This document shows positions 52,083-63,820 of a DNA stretch of 64,000 nucleotides, in pieces (positions within the stretch are counted from its first letter, which is position 1; each line of letters starts with the position of its first letter). The notes below the pieces were generated by a model, which saw only the letters and a list, made by a program, of their open reading frames with translations, did no database searches and was not told where the DNA came from. The stretch covers positions 1 through 64,000 of the forward strand of contig VXCM01003393.1 in NCBI GenBank assembly GCA_014773175.1. Reading direction: 5' to 3'. The translations under genes and the position numbers were made by a program. Source of the DNA: Lucifuga dentata. Lineage: Eukaryota > Chordata > Actinopteri > Ophidiiformes > Bythitidae.

Positions 52083-53763
52083 AGCTGCACTGACCGTGTA
52101 AATATGACTCGGCCAGATTAAATTGCGATGAGAAATAGGAAGCGGGAATGTGGGAGAGGTTACTCAAATGCAGCAATATGTGGGATAAGTCTTGCACTAA
52201 GCTACAAAAAAATAAAAAAAAAAATAAAAAAATAACATAAAAGATAAGATAGCATGACAAGATAAGATGCAAGACCATGCAGGAGACTTATTGTGAAAAA
52301 AAATTGTTTTCTGTTCAGACCCCACCCAAGGTCTATCAACACATTTGTTACAGGTATTTATTTTGTGGCCAAATTCAGTGGATATTTCCTTTGGTCTATG
52401 GTCTGCATTTGGTCCTTTTTCTTCATAACCCATAAACATGGTATAATAATGACATAAAGAGCAAAATACTGACCTTGTATCTATGTTAAAATGAATATTT
52501 GACATATAAATTAATAAACCAATCAGCTTGTTTTTTTAATTTTTTCCATAAAGAAAAGTTGTTTTTTGATTTTTTATTTTAATGTAATATGCCAGTGAAA
52601 ATGTACATAGGATGGGTGTTCTGTGTTGCCTGGTTGCTGTTAAATTTAGGATTTATCAGGTGAATTTTGGTTTTCTTGGAAGTGGAAGAAAATCACTGTT
52701 AATGGCTTATCCTTGGATGTTTATCTGAGGCAATAAACTCAGCTAATGAAGTTAAAAGGAAGATTAATTTGCTTCCGTTATTGTAATCAAAGCTAACAAG
52801 AATACAAGCATGGTCCCAAAACATCTGATAGAAAATAGACCTTTTTATATTGTCAAAAAAAAAAAAAAAAAAAAATAGGAGTCTGTATTTTTAAGTCATA
52901 CAGTTCCACCAAAGCTTCCTTTAGAAGACACACTACTCTTTCTTTAATAAAATAAGTAGAGAGTGAGAGTCTAACAGGATGATTGATCTAATGAGATCAT
53001 CAGGACCTCTTCAAAACATTTACTTATTTAGATTAAGTACCAGGGTCTGTTTTCTGAGTTTAATATAAAATGCCAATATCTTGTAATTAAAGCAGATTAT
53101 GGAACTGTATTATCCTGTGAACTAATATTTCTACCTTTTATTTAAACCTTTGGCAATGTTTTTTTCTCTGTTCACAGCTGAATTTCTATTCAGCTTCCCA
53201 GTCATGAGACTGAAGATCATCCGACATCCCTCCCATCCAACCTAAGGTCTTTCATTAGGAAATAAGACATGATTTAATAAACTTGCCCTGCCTGACCTGT
53301 GTACAGGGTACGTGTATTTTTATTCTGGACAAAATATAATAAACAGACATATAAGTTTGTATTTAATATAGATTTATAGATGAAACACGAGTTTCCTGGT
53401 TAAGCCCTGTTGATTGTCTCAAATCTGAATGGGGCTCTTATTCTCTGCAGGGTTGGTGTGAGTGTTGTTGTAACATCGGCGCTATCACTGGAAGCTAATG
53501 GCCTAATTGAATGATAAGTTTTGGGTGGGCAGATTCTTGAAAACATATCAAGAGAAAGCAGAGGAGTTTTACATTCAGATCTCTGCAGGAAGGCTGACTG
53601 AGAAAAGGAAGAACATCTGGATAAAACACAGTCAGGGTGGAAGAAACAGACTCCATCAGGCTTCCTCAGTTCAAGATGAAAACAGCTGTTTGCTTCTAGA
53701 TCAGAACCAGCTAGAAAAGACTCGATAAGCTGAGAATCAAGAATGATTTCTGCCTGCAAGACA
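52083..53763. other. tektl1 3' region and intergenic
   Basis: AATAAA at 52513-52518 is the probable tektl1 poly(A) signal. After it the sequence is AT-rich with an A-run at 52855-52875. No coding exon is seen until the Ly6-type gene; 53500-53763 is presumably that gene's 5' untranslated region. Confidence 0.45.
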
Positions 53764-55357
53764 ATGTCGCAGCTGCTGCTTTGCCCACTGTTTTTCCTGT
53801 GTTTACTTCCAGCTGTGGGTAAGTGAACGACACACAAGTGTGTGTGTGTGTGTGTGTGTGTGTGCAACAATAGAACTATTATGGCCTTTTCAAACAAATA
53901 GATAATGGACAATAACAATTTCTAGCTATTTATAAAATGATTTAAATAACAAGTTAAACAATTACTCTTGATCCAAGTCACTGTTGTGCAAGTTTCAAGT
54001 CAAGTCAGATGTCAAAACAGGAAATGTACAAGTCCCAAGTCAAGACAGGCAAGTCACAAGTCAAGTTGCAAGTCAAGACAGGCAAGTCACAAGTCAAGTT
54101 CCAAGTCAAGACAGGCAAGTCACAAGTCAAGTCCAAGTCAAGACAAACAACTCACAAGTTAAGACTGACAAGTCACACATTAAGCTTCAAATTCAAAACA
54201 GGAAGTCAAATCACAAGTCAAAACTGACAAGCCAAGACTTGAGAGTAACTTGTGACTTGCAAAACAATGACAGACCACATCAAATTTTAAAATGTTGACA
54301 TGTGAGGACTGTAATTGTCTATTGTTCATACTGAGAAATAAAATTTCCATATGAAGTAATTCTTGTGTCAGTGTTGCCACATTGTGGTTTTAATCGTGTC
54401 TTTCCTTCAGCCCCCCTCTTCTGTTACACATGCGTGTTTCCTGCCATCTCCCCTCTGGACTGCATCAGGTTTCCTATGAGATGTCCGCCCGGGCAGCTGT
54501 GTCTGTCCAGCAGAGCCGTGGGTGAGAAAGGTGAGGACACATAAAATCTCTGAATAAAATGAACCAAAACTGAGGAAAACAACTATGAAAGACATGACAG
54601 GGACAGAGGAGACATGGCGAGATGAGTGAGTCTTATGTGTTGAAGGGCACTTTGCAACACAGAATAACCTCCAATACATGTAGGTGAAGCAGAGTGTTTC
54701 TTAAAGGACCATACTAGTAGTTTGCAAGTTTGATCCCAAGATATACAACCCGTAGGTTATGTTACTGGCAACCGTTTCCCAAAACATACCACTGGAGTGG
54801 TAAATATTATAATTGTTATTCCTGCCCTTCAGACTGCCATTGGTTTCAGTTCACTATACTATTGAAATCAACTTGTAGAGACTTGCTTGGGGTAAATAAT
54901 CCACAGTGAACACAGTGTCAATTAAATTTATTGTCTAAGTCTATTGTCTTTATTTAACTGGTCCAACATAGAGCTGCACTGAGGAAAATGTATGTCTCCG
55001 CCAGAGGATACAGTCCTATGAGAAGATGGCTTTTATAGAGAAATTAAAACTCGACTATCTCTTCTATATTTGGATGTATTTATTAGCAGGCAAAACATTG
55101 AATTTTATGGTTAAACGATTCACCTGAATCTTTGATTTGGCAAGATTAGGGGATGTGGGTAGCAGATATTGGGCTTAAACATGGAAAATCACCAGTATGG
55201 TCCTTTAAATTCACTTTTGTCAAATCTTTGCTCAATCAAATTTAAAAAAAAAATATATATATCTAGAAAAATCACGTTATGGGAACAAACTTCCAGAAAT
55301 ACTGTTTGAGAAGTGTAATTTAAAAAAGTCTGTACAAAATACCACTTTCAGGCACGA

Positions 55358-55405
<48 letters not shown>

Positions 55406-55628
55406 GTGTGTGTGGTTTTCAGGAGATTTCCGTGTGGTGTTGTATGAGAAGAGTTGTGTCCTGCCCGCCTTGTGTGGGCTCACTGGTGAAAAATACGCCA
55501 TGGGATTCAACTTCACCTTCGTCAATGAATGCTGCACCACGCACTTGTGTAACGGAGCTGTAGCTCACACTGCCCCCTACTGGCCGGGTGCCACACTCTC
55601 ACTTCTCATTTTATACTGTGTGTGGTAA
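53764..55628 (+). CDS. Ly6/uPAR-domain small GPI-anchored protein
   Basis: Three exons: 53764-53818, 54411-54530, 55423-55628. They give 381 nt, 126 aa. Exon 1 encodes a signal peptide (MSQLLLCPLFFLCLLPAV). Exons 2-3 encode a Cys-rich domain beginning FCYTCVFP and ending with the diagnostic ECCTTHLCNG (CCxxxxCN), the signature of the three-finger Ly6/uPAR fold. After NGAVAHTAPYWPG comes a hydrophobic tail to the stop, as expected for a GPI-anchor signal. The three-exon layout (signal, then two domain exons) is standard for this family. An in-frame upstream ATG at 53743 would add seven residues; the later ATG gives the cleaner signal peptide. The exact orthologue cannot be told, because Ly6 genes diverge quickly. 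A poly(A) signal lies at 56021. Confidence 0.85.
53838..53863. repeat. (GT)n microsatellite
   Basis: Simple GT repeat just after exon 1 of the Ly6-type gene. Confidence 0.9.
53990..54250. repeat. Minisatellite of AAGTCAAGACAGGCAAGTC units
   Basis: Tandem, slightly diverged copies of a roughly 30-base unit built from AAGTC/AAGTCAAG words, repeated about five to eight times with decay at the right end. It lies in intron 1 of the Ly6-type gene. Its repetitive structure leaves all three plus-strand frames open, producing spurious Ser/Lys/Gln-rich open frames. Confidence 0.85.
54701..55208. mobile_element. TTAA-type palindromic MITE, copy 7
   Basis: Starts TTAAAGGACCATACTAGTAG and ends CCAGTATGGTCCTTTAA. 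Lies in intron 2 of the Ly6-type gene. Confidence 0.85.
55358..55414. repeat. (GT)n microsatellite before Ly6 exon 3
   Basis: GT repeat ending nine bases before the acceptor of the 55423 exon. Confidence 0.9.
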
Positions 55629-56616
55629 TGAGAGAAAATACGGAAGCTGTTTGGTAAAGAAGAACCTCAACTCTGCCCTCTAGTGGCCTGACCCTGTACT
55701 CTGCTTCCTTCTAGTAAATAGCTACTAAATACTGTATGTATGTGCTTTCAAGACTTTTTCTCCAAGAATTTAGGAAAAAAAAAATAACAATAAGATGAAT
55801 ATTAAAATAAAATAAAAACACATGCAGGCCTATTTCTGGTTGAAGTGATGTTTTTTTTTTGTGGCAAACTGGGGATGACACTAACGCTTTTGGTATCTGT
55901 TCTCATTGTCATTCTCAAGTATCTCTCATTTTTTAAAAATCAATTTTTATCTAATCTTTCAGTAAATCCATTATTTTAATGGGCTTAACAACATAAAAAC
56001 ACAGTTATGTATGTTGAGACAATAAAATGATGCTTATGGCATAAACTAAAGAGTCCAAAAAAGATACAGGATTTCTACAAAGAAATGTTAACAAACTTTT
56101 TTTTTTTTTTTAATTGAGGACTGAGCACACAAATTGTTTATACCACCATAAAAAAATAAAAAAATAAAAAATTAAATGTGGAACTTATGCTGTAAAATTA
56201 CATTTACACTAGGGGAATAATAATTAAATATTTTAAATAAAAAACAACAAATCGTACTAATTTTCACAGATTTTGGGGTTTACAGAGAAATAAAGAGAAT
56301 CAATGTATTGTTTGATTTCCTTTGTAATAAATAAATAAATAAAATGGGTTTTTTTTCTGAAAATGTACACATTTGGATGTGAAATTTGGCCGTTAGAATG
56401 AAAAGGTTAATTTAGTATTCTTGTGAATTAGAAATGCTAACAAATTGACGTCAACAATTAGTGTCCGCCTGCTGCTTTTTCGTCACCAGGTGTTAATTTG
56501 ATCCTCACCGAACAAGCGCATCATCAGTAAGAATGTTTTTCTAGCCAGGTTTGATTTTTGGGTTCATACCTTCGCGTAATTCCTTTAAATTATTAAACTG
56601 TGCTACATTAGGACAT
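55629..56616. other. Ly6-gene 3' region and intergenic
   Basis: Contains a candidate poly(A) signal AATAAA at 56021-56026 for the Ly6-type gene. The rest is AT-rich with A/T homopolymers, and no coding exon is seen before the zp3-like start at 56617. Confidence 0.45.
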
Positions 56617-59600
56617 ATGGGCTTAGTTTATCTTTCCATTTGTGCCATTTTGGCGCTGCTGTGTTGCGCTGAAGCAGAAACCGGGTCACTGCGGACCTCC
56701 GGGTCTGAGGTCTTGAGCAAACAAGTTTCCCGCAGCAAAATCACACTGATGAGAGACAGACTCTGCCGCCGCCTTACCTGCACCTCCCGGTGTTTCTGCA
56801 TTCAAGATTCCCACTGATAGAAAAGGAGCGTTTCTCTCCAGCCAGAGGCATTGGACTGGAGCAGATACCTGACGCCATCCGGGGTTTTCTGATCCCGGTG
56901 CGCCGGAGCACCAGACCACCCAGCGTTTCCAAAGACTTCGTGAAGACTTCATGCAAGATGAACAAAATGTACGTTGAGGTGCCAAAAAGCGTTTTAGGTG
57001 CCGGTGAATCACCTTCTCACCTCAAACTGGGGACGTGAAGCCAGTAATTCCACCAAAGATCACATTTATTTCGAATATGACCTCAACTTGTGTGTGGAAC
57101 CAAACGCACGGTGAGCTCGGCATGAAGGTGATTGTTTCAAAAGTAGAAAAACGCTGTATTTTTAAGGCCACTGTTTTTCACTGTCTTGAATTACATGGAT
57201 TTTTAAGATCATAAAATAATGCATGGCTACAGATGAAAATGCCAAAAAGCCATTAAAACCCTTCTTATTCATAGGCTACTTCAAATTTTTTTTATTAAAG
57301 AGAACGTTGAAGATAATTTGCTGCTAATACTAAGCAAATTTCCAATGTTTTATTTCACCACTGCAGATAATAAACAACCAGGTGACCTATATAAACACAC
57401 TGCATTTTGAGCCGCCTAAGCCCAGTGGACCAATCAGGAGAGCCCTTTACTTTGCCTGTTTCCTGTTATTATAACAGGTGAAATTACAAGTTTCAGACCA
57501 AATAACATTGTATGCCAAGTGCTTCCAACTCCGTAAAAATCATAGTGATTTTAATCTGGACAATTTATTTTTACTTTTAATTAAGATATCACTACTCATA
57601 CAAAATTGGATACACACCTAAGATGCAGCTGCACAGGATCTTCAAACCAATGAAGAACAGAGCTGAATTCATTCTCACACCACGAAATGGTAAAGTCCAC
57701 AAAATCATCTAACTTATTGTTAAAGACTGATTTATTAGGACCCTAAATGGCTCAAAAATCATTAAGTGTTTTTAGTTTGAAGAAATGAAGAATGTAGAAT
57801 TATTGAAAATTAACTTGTGGTCTGTGTCTGTACTTCTGGAAACTTTTAAAGACTTTAAAAAATTGTAAGTGTGGCCATATAAGTGCTATTTCCTTTACCT
57901 AACTGCCCCCCTTATATCTTGCAGCTCAGTGGGAAAGGCTTTCTCCATCAGATCCCTATATGATTGGGAAGCCCATGTACTTTGAGGCCGAGGTTCCATC
58001 CATGCAGGGTGGAAGACTATGTCCACTCCTGCTATGCCACGCCAAAGAAGTCCCACACCTCCACGCCGCAGTTTCCAGTCGTGGCAAATTTCGGGTATTG
58101 TAACACCTCCTACACCCACACAATTTTGTGCGATTTCCTGCAGACAAAAAAATTTGATATCTACTGTTTTCTAAAATCAATGTATGTATCATCCACCTGG
58201 TATATGTTAAAATCAGTGTCTGGTTCCTCCTGCTAAAGGTGTATGGTTGAAAGCAGGGATGGTCGCTCCAGCTTCATCCCATGTAAACAGAATGCTGTGA
58301 GATTCACTGTGAATGCATTTTTATTCAAGAGAATAACAGACCAGGTAAGCAATGATGCTTTGAATCGCTGCAGGAACACCAGAAATGTTTGTGCTGTATT
58401 TCTGGATTATGGATATTGTTTTTCTGCAGTTTTAATTGTAATGTCAGTGATGGTTTTTATTGAAGCCATTTTTTGAAGCATTAACCTGTTAGCAAATCTT
58501 AATTTAAAGCTTGATTTATCTTCCAGCAGGTCTACATGCACTGCAGCATGTCTGTGAGGAGCTTTGTCCCCTCTGCTACAGCCAAATCCTGTAACTATGA
58601 CGTAAAAGCAGGAAGGTCGGTGTTTTTGATTTTAAGAATCCTTTAAAAATCCGAAATGAGAAGGGAAAAGATTGAACTTGTGACGTCTGCTATGTTTTGT
58701 CTCAGATGGGTTGAGCTGTATGGATCAGACTCTGTGTGCAGCTGCTGTGACTCCAACTGTAGCTCCACTGTGTCCTCTGGTGGGTCAACACTCCTTCATC
58801 TTCCTCACTTACACAAACTGCATTACCAGTTCCTGAAAACTGGAAATCCCTGCTTTAAAACTAAGCCAACAAAATCATTTGAATTCACTTTTTAAACTTG
58901 CATGAAAACCTTCTGATAATGCTGAATTAAATGAACAGTACTTGTGTTAATGAAACCAATGTATGAGCTCAACGCTATGAAGGTTTATTCTCCAAGTAGG
59001 ATATGCATTTTGTTATTTCCCCTCATTTTCGTAGTATAGTATAATGTAGTAGGGAGTTTGTGTTTAACAGTGTCAAAGCTGCAAAACTTGAGGCTCGTGC
59101 TAAAAGAAATGCATCCATAATCCAAATCTACAGGTCCTGAACTGCCCTGAAGGCTTTGTTTTGATTAGTCCTTTACTTCTGTAACATGTCTACTGAAACA
59201 TAACGCATTAAATTACCTGCCGGCACACCTGGTTAGACACAAAGTCTGAGGCTAGTGTGCCAGTGAGTGAGTGAGCAACTTATTTATGGGTGGATTCCGA
59301 AGCTACTATTTGATTATTCCTCAATACTTGCGTGACCCATAAACCAATCTGGTCCGCCATCTTTAAGGACATTCCGAAGCTCTTTCTGCTCTGAGGATCT
59401 AGGAGGCTTCCTCAGGGACACATGAGCGAGGAAACATGAGATGATCCTGTGCAGAAGTCTGTTACCTGACAGTCACGCCTCTTCACTGGAAATCTTTTTC
59501 TGATTGGACAGATTCCACTGACACTGAGACCGCGTCAGAACAACACAATTTTGATCAAACATGTGAATAACTGCAACTTAGGTGTAAACTTAACAGATTT

Positions 59601-61467
59601 GGTTTAGTCTGATTTATCATCAGGTTAAAATGATTGAATGTGTGTTCAGTGCAGGTCTGAATGATGAAGAAAACAAACAAAACTCCTATTATGTCACCAC
59701 AACCAGCGGTATATTTATATGTTCCAACAAAATCCAGTAACACGTTTAATAAAACGTCCCGTTAAGAAGAGTTCACTAATGATGATAAACATGATAGTTG
59801 AACTCTTTGATCATGAAATACACTTAGAAATTAAATGATGGTCGGATGACCTGCAAAATATAAAGTCAGATTGTGCCAAACTGTTGAGGTTTGGAGTAAC
59901 AGTCACTGGATAATTCACAGTTTTTTTTTTTTATTATGTCATCATGTGTTATGAAGGTCGCTATTAGTTTTGTGTTGTTATTTAGGGAATTCCCTTAATT
60001 GATTATTTTTGTTAGTAATTCACACCGCTGATGCGGCCCAGCTGTGTGTATTTGTGTTTGCCCATTGACAGGAATTGGTGGAGCGGAATGGAAGCAGCGG
60101 ATTGGCCAAGAAGACTTTTTAGGACGACTGGTTCCGCTGACGTTAGACTCTCCTCTTCGCGTGCCCTGACCCAGGTGCAGCTCTGCTCCCGTTTCTGTTG
60201 GGATTATGTGTTAGTCTGATTGAAAAGTAGGGGTGGATGGCTATTTGAGTTTCCCAGTTTGACTCTGTTTTTGGTTACAGTTAGGAAGGTGAGTGCCTGT
60301 ATTTTGTTACGTTTATTTTTTGGCAGATGAGGGATCAAACTGTGGATAGTTCTGTTTTGTTTGTTATTTTAGCCTAGTCCACCCTGAAGTCTTCAGTTCT
60401 ACTATTGTAATCTAAGTTTGTTTGTTTCTTGTGTACACTGTAAATAAATCTTCACCAATTATAGAAGTTTCGTTTTCTGCGCCTGGTTCCTTTTGGCATG
60501 TGAGGAGGAGTTTCTCAACTTTCACGTTGCGCTCCGTTACCCCTAGACTGGGGCGTAACATCATGTAATAAAAGTGAAACTACAGACATATAGAGCTCAT
60601 CCAGCTGTGCTGCAGGCATCAGTAACTGACGTCACTTCTGTGTATGTGGGTAGTATTTATTGGATTCAAACATGGGCTCAAACACAGAAATCCAAGAAAT
60701 CCACTTGTATGGTTTTTTTAATGCCTTTTTAAAGAGACGGTATGCAAAGCTGCCTGTCGACACACAGTGTGCACAGTGGTGCTGCAGCAAAAGAGAGCCG
60801 AAGTGGATCTGTGTGTGTGTGTGTGTGTGGTTTTTTAAAACAATTTTTTTTAACAATTTAAAGCATTGCAAAGGCTTAGAAATATCTCTAAATCAAAAGA
60901 AAAACACAGAAATCTGCATAATGTGTCCCCTTTAATATTACTCTGTAATATATTAACTTTCATGTCAGGAATCAAATTCTTATTTTTAATGGTGATTTTG
61001 GTCATTTTGACTTTTATTGAAATCATATTAAAAGAAATGTCACCTTCACCAGTCACCAAAATGATCAGCAGCAGGCCATGGATGATAGAATCTAAAACAA
61101 AACCCACCACAACCCCAAATACAAAGATGGTCACCATGGCAACATCAAAAACAACATTAACAGTAACGTTGCCAAAGATAACCAGAGTGAAGAAAAGGAT
61201 GAAAACCGCAGAGCCAAATGAGAAAAGAGCAACAGTGAACAAGATGGAGAAAACGGTCCTGCAGTTTGAGTGGCCGCTTGGAGGAGGAGGAGGAGGAAGA
61301 GGAAGAGGAGAGCAGTCAGAGGAGTCGGAGCCAGGAGGGTTGAAGCAGAAGGCAAGAAGGAGAAGAGGATGAGAGGCTTCGCTCTTGTGGAGGAAGAAGA
61401 GGAGGCCACTGAACCTCGCAGAACATTTGAAGATTTCTTTGGTTTGGACAATAAAGATGATGTTTGA
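56617..61467 (+). pseudogene. zp3-like zona pellucida (egg-coat) gene, disrupted
   Basis: Exon-like blocks with GT-AG borders: 56617-57110, 57367-57477, 57586-57689, 57925-58094, 58239-58344, 58530-58615, 58706-58779 and probably 61053-61467. Conceptual pieces match fish ZP3: a signal peptide (MGLVYLSICAILALLCC), then VKTSCKMNKMYVEVPKSVLG, NNQVTYINTLHFEPPKPSGP, YHYSYKIGYTPKMQLHRIFK, YFEAEVPSMQGG, YMHCSMSVRSFVPS and WVELYGSDSVCSCCDSNCSS. The frame breaks between ITLMRDR and the PPYLHLPVF block (about 56750), at GGGACGTGA (57035-57040), near 57445-57455, and at GGAAGACTATG (about 58010). The last block also shifts (about 61270-61390) before ending TFEDFFGLDNKDDV. Splice sites are intact, so decay looks recent. 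An active gene would encode a fibril-forming egg-envelope protein. Multiple sequencing errors are the alternative. Confidence 0.75.
59947..60560 (+). mobile_element. Solo LTR of a retroelement
   Basis: 614 bp starting TGTTATGAAGG and ending GGCGTAACA (TG...CA with short inverted ends), flanked by the same 5-bp sequence TCATG at 59942-59946 and 60561-60565. An AATAAA at 60443-60448 fits an LTR poly(A) signal. No internal retroviral or gypsy coding region accompanies it, so it is the product of LTR-LTR recombination. The ends resemble fish Gypsy-type LTRs, but the family cannot be proven here. Confidence 0.7.
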
Positions 61468-61498
61468 TAAGTAGAAATCTTGTATCTCTTGCAATCAT

Positions 61499-62120
61499 TT
61501 AAAGGACCATACCACCCATTTTGCATGTTTGAGCCTTATACATTAAATTTTCATATACGTAACATTACTGACAATCATTTCTCAAAGCATATGGAACAGT
61601 GAAAACATTTTTTTCTCTACGTTCCAGACGACCATTGGTTTCAGTTCATTCTGGTACGCTATTAAAATCATCTTGTTGATACTTGAAACGTTCTTGGNTT
61701 TTTTTTTTTTTTTTTTTGAAGTTATGTAATTTTAGCGTTTAAGCACAATACAAGCACGGAGTGATCGGTGGTGCATTCAAGTGCTGTAGTGAAGAACTGA
61801 CAACAGGAAGCATTTTCAGATCACCCAGTGCTTTTTACTGCACTTAAACACTAAAATTAGGACATTTCTAACAAAAAAACCCCAAAAACCCTGAATACAC
61901 TTCTTGTTCATGATGGATTACCTATCCCAAGAATGTTTCAAGTATCAACATTTAATAGTATACCAATGAACTGAAACCAATGGCTATCTGGAAGGTAGGG
62001 GAAAAAAAAGTTTTAATTCATCGTTCCAGCAGTGTGCTTTGGGAAATGACTGTCAGTAACGTTACGTATGAAAATATATATTAGACTCAAACATGCAAAA
62101 TAGATGGTATGGTCCTTTAA
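61499..62120. mobile_element. TTAA-type palindromic MITE, copy 8 (extended palindrome)
   Basis: Starts TTAAAGGACCATACCACCC and ends GGTATGGTCCTTTAA. Unlike the other copies, its right half continues as the inverted copy of the left half well beyond the terminal repeats, for example GGTAATCCATCA-type sequence at 61910-61935 in reverse. An N in a poly(T) run lies at 61698. Confidence 0.85.
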
Positions 62121-62743
62121 ACAAACTACAGGCCTATAGAAATACTCGTACACATTTTTCCGTGTTGCTCATTAATAACTATGACAGTATAAGACAATAC
62201 TTACCATGTAATCACTGAGCAACAGTTTAAGTCTTTGTCAAACTTTCTATCGGAGATGTAAACTTTTGCCACTTAGTCAATAAACAAAGAGACATGGACA
62301 CGTAACAGCAGATATCTGTTGAGAATCTGAATAATGATCACTGCCAAAATAAATTTACTTGAGCAAGCGTTATTTATTAGCTTTACTTCATGGATACATG
62401 TTATATTGCTAAATGATATCAAACATTCTGTACAATTTATGTTTTACAAGTGGCAGGTCAACATGTGATGTACAAACTTACAGAATCTTTATGCTACTGA
62501 AACAGTCAATTTGAGGACTTTGTCTTTACATCAGTTTCTATCAAATATGTTGCTTACAAATGAAAAGGACAAACTTGCTTTCATAATAACTGTAATACAG
62601 TATATCACCAGTGTATTCATAAAAAATATAGGAAGAATACAATCCATTTCCATTAATTGTGGAACTAATTTACCTTCACATTTTCCATTTTAAGACAATG
62701 TGATGACATTTGAACAAAGACCATAGCGTCATATTACCTTTTT
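62121..62743. other. Intergenic, nothing recognised
   Basis: AT-rich sequence with no supported exon, repeat boundary or RNA motif. Confidence 0.4.
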
Positions 62744-63718
62744 CACAGAAGCAGAGGTGGGTAGTAACACATTCCATTTACTCTGTTACATTTACTTAAG
62801 TAACTTTTTTCACAAAATTGTACTTTACTGAGTAAAAGCAGGATACTTTTATACAGGAAACAGGATACAGGAAAAGCTCCGAAGTAGCCACGCCCCCACC
62901 CTCCGTTTCCATGGTTTCACCTAGAGGAACAGTCATGGCGGAATCAACAGCGAGAGATGTGTTAGATGAGGCACATCCCTGGCCACATATTCAAACGCTG
63001 TTTTCTTTTCAGTCTACCAAAACAACAGCTATAATGCGTTGTGTCTTTGTCTCGCTAAAAATGTGACATTTCAGCTTATAAGAATCAACATGGAACTTGA
63101 AGAAATGTGGCGGTAAGCTGCAACGTTAGCTACTTAGCTAGCTGCTGCTGCTAATGCTAACTCAAGTTTTCCTGTTCTGAGTAAATTCATGAGGCCAACC
63201 TAGCTAACTGTCTTAAGTAACCTGCTGTTGCTAATGCTAACTTAAGTTTTCCTGTTCTGTTCTGAGTAAATTCATGACGCCAATCTAGCTAACTGTCTTA
63301 ACTAGCTGCTGCTGTTAATGCTAACTCAAGTTTTCCTGTTCTATTGTGAGTAAATTCATGAAGCTAACCTAGCTCACTCTCTTGGGGCCAGGCCAGAATT
63401 GTCATGATTTATTATGTGGTAAATATTTGATTTATGTCTGTTTCTTTTTATGATATGATTTGGATTGTATTAGAAGGCACATATGGCTACTTTGCATGTT
63501 TTTCCTCAGAGGAGCACTTTATAGCTTGTTGATTATTAGAAAGAATAAGCTTGATCAAAGTTACTCAGTACTCAAGTAATCTTTTTAACAGATACTTTCT
63601 TACTCTCACTCAATTATTTTGGTGAGTATTACTTATACTTGAGTCACTGTTACCATAAAGTAACAATACTTTTACTTGACTACAGTTTCTGGCTACTCTA
63701 CCCACCTCTGCATAGAAG
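62744..63718. mobile_element. hAT-type non-autonomous element with 8-bp target duplication
   Basis: The 959-bp body (62752-63710) has perfect terminal inverted repeats CAGAGGTGGGTAG. It is flanked by CACAGAAG (62744-62751) and CATAGAAG (63711-63718), matching at seven of eight positions. Subterminal sequence is rich in AAGTA/TACTT words. The interior holds three tandem copies of an 80-90 bp unit at about 63140-63385. No transposase is encoded. Confidence 0.85.
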
Positions 63719-63820
63719 GTTCAGCTCAGGTTCCTGAATGGATTGTTCATACGGTATTTATTGTAACATGTTAGGCTTTCTATTCCACGTGACTCCAGTC
63801 TGGTGTGAAATGTATTGTCC
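63719..63820. other. 3' flank of the terminal minus-strand gene
   Basis: Sequence between the hAT element and the TGA stop at 63821-63823, likely untranslated region of the partial gene. Confidence 0.4.

Noticed and set aside
53968..54298. Ser/Lys/Gln-repeat protein in three frames
   Set aside because: Product of a minisatellite with AAGTC words; all frames open, no start context or conserved flank.
60850..61494. Minus-strand 214-aa hydrophobic open frame
   Set aside because: It is antisense to the probable last exon of the zp3-like pseudogene; the Leu/Val/Phe-rich content mirrors the Lys/Thr/Glu-rich sense strand.
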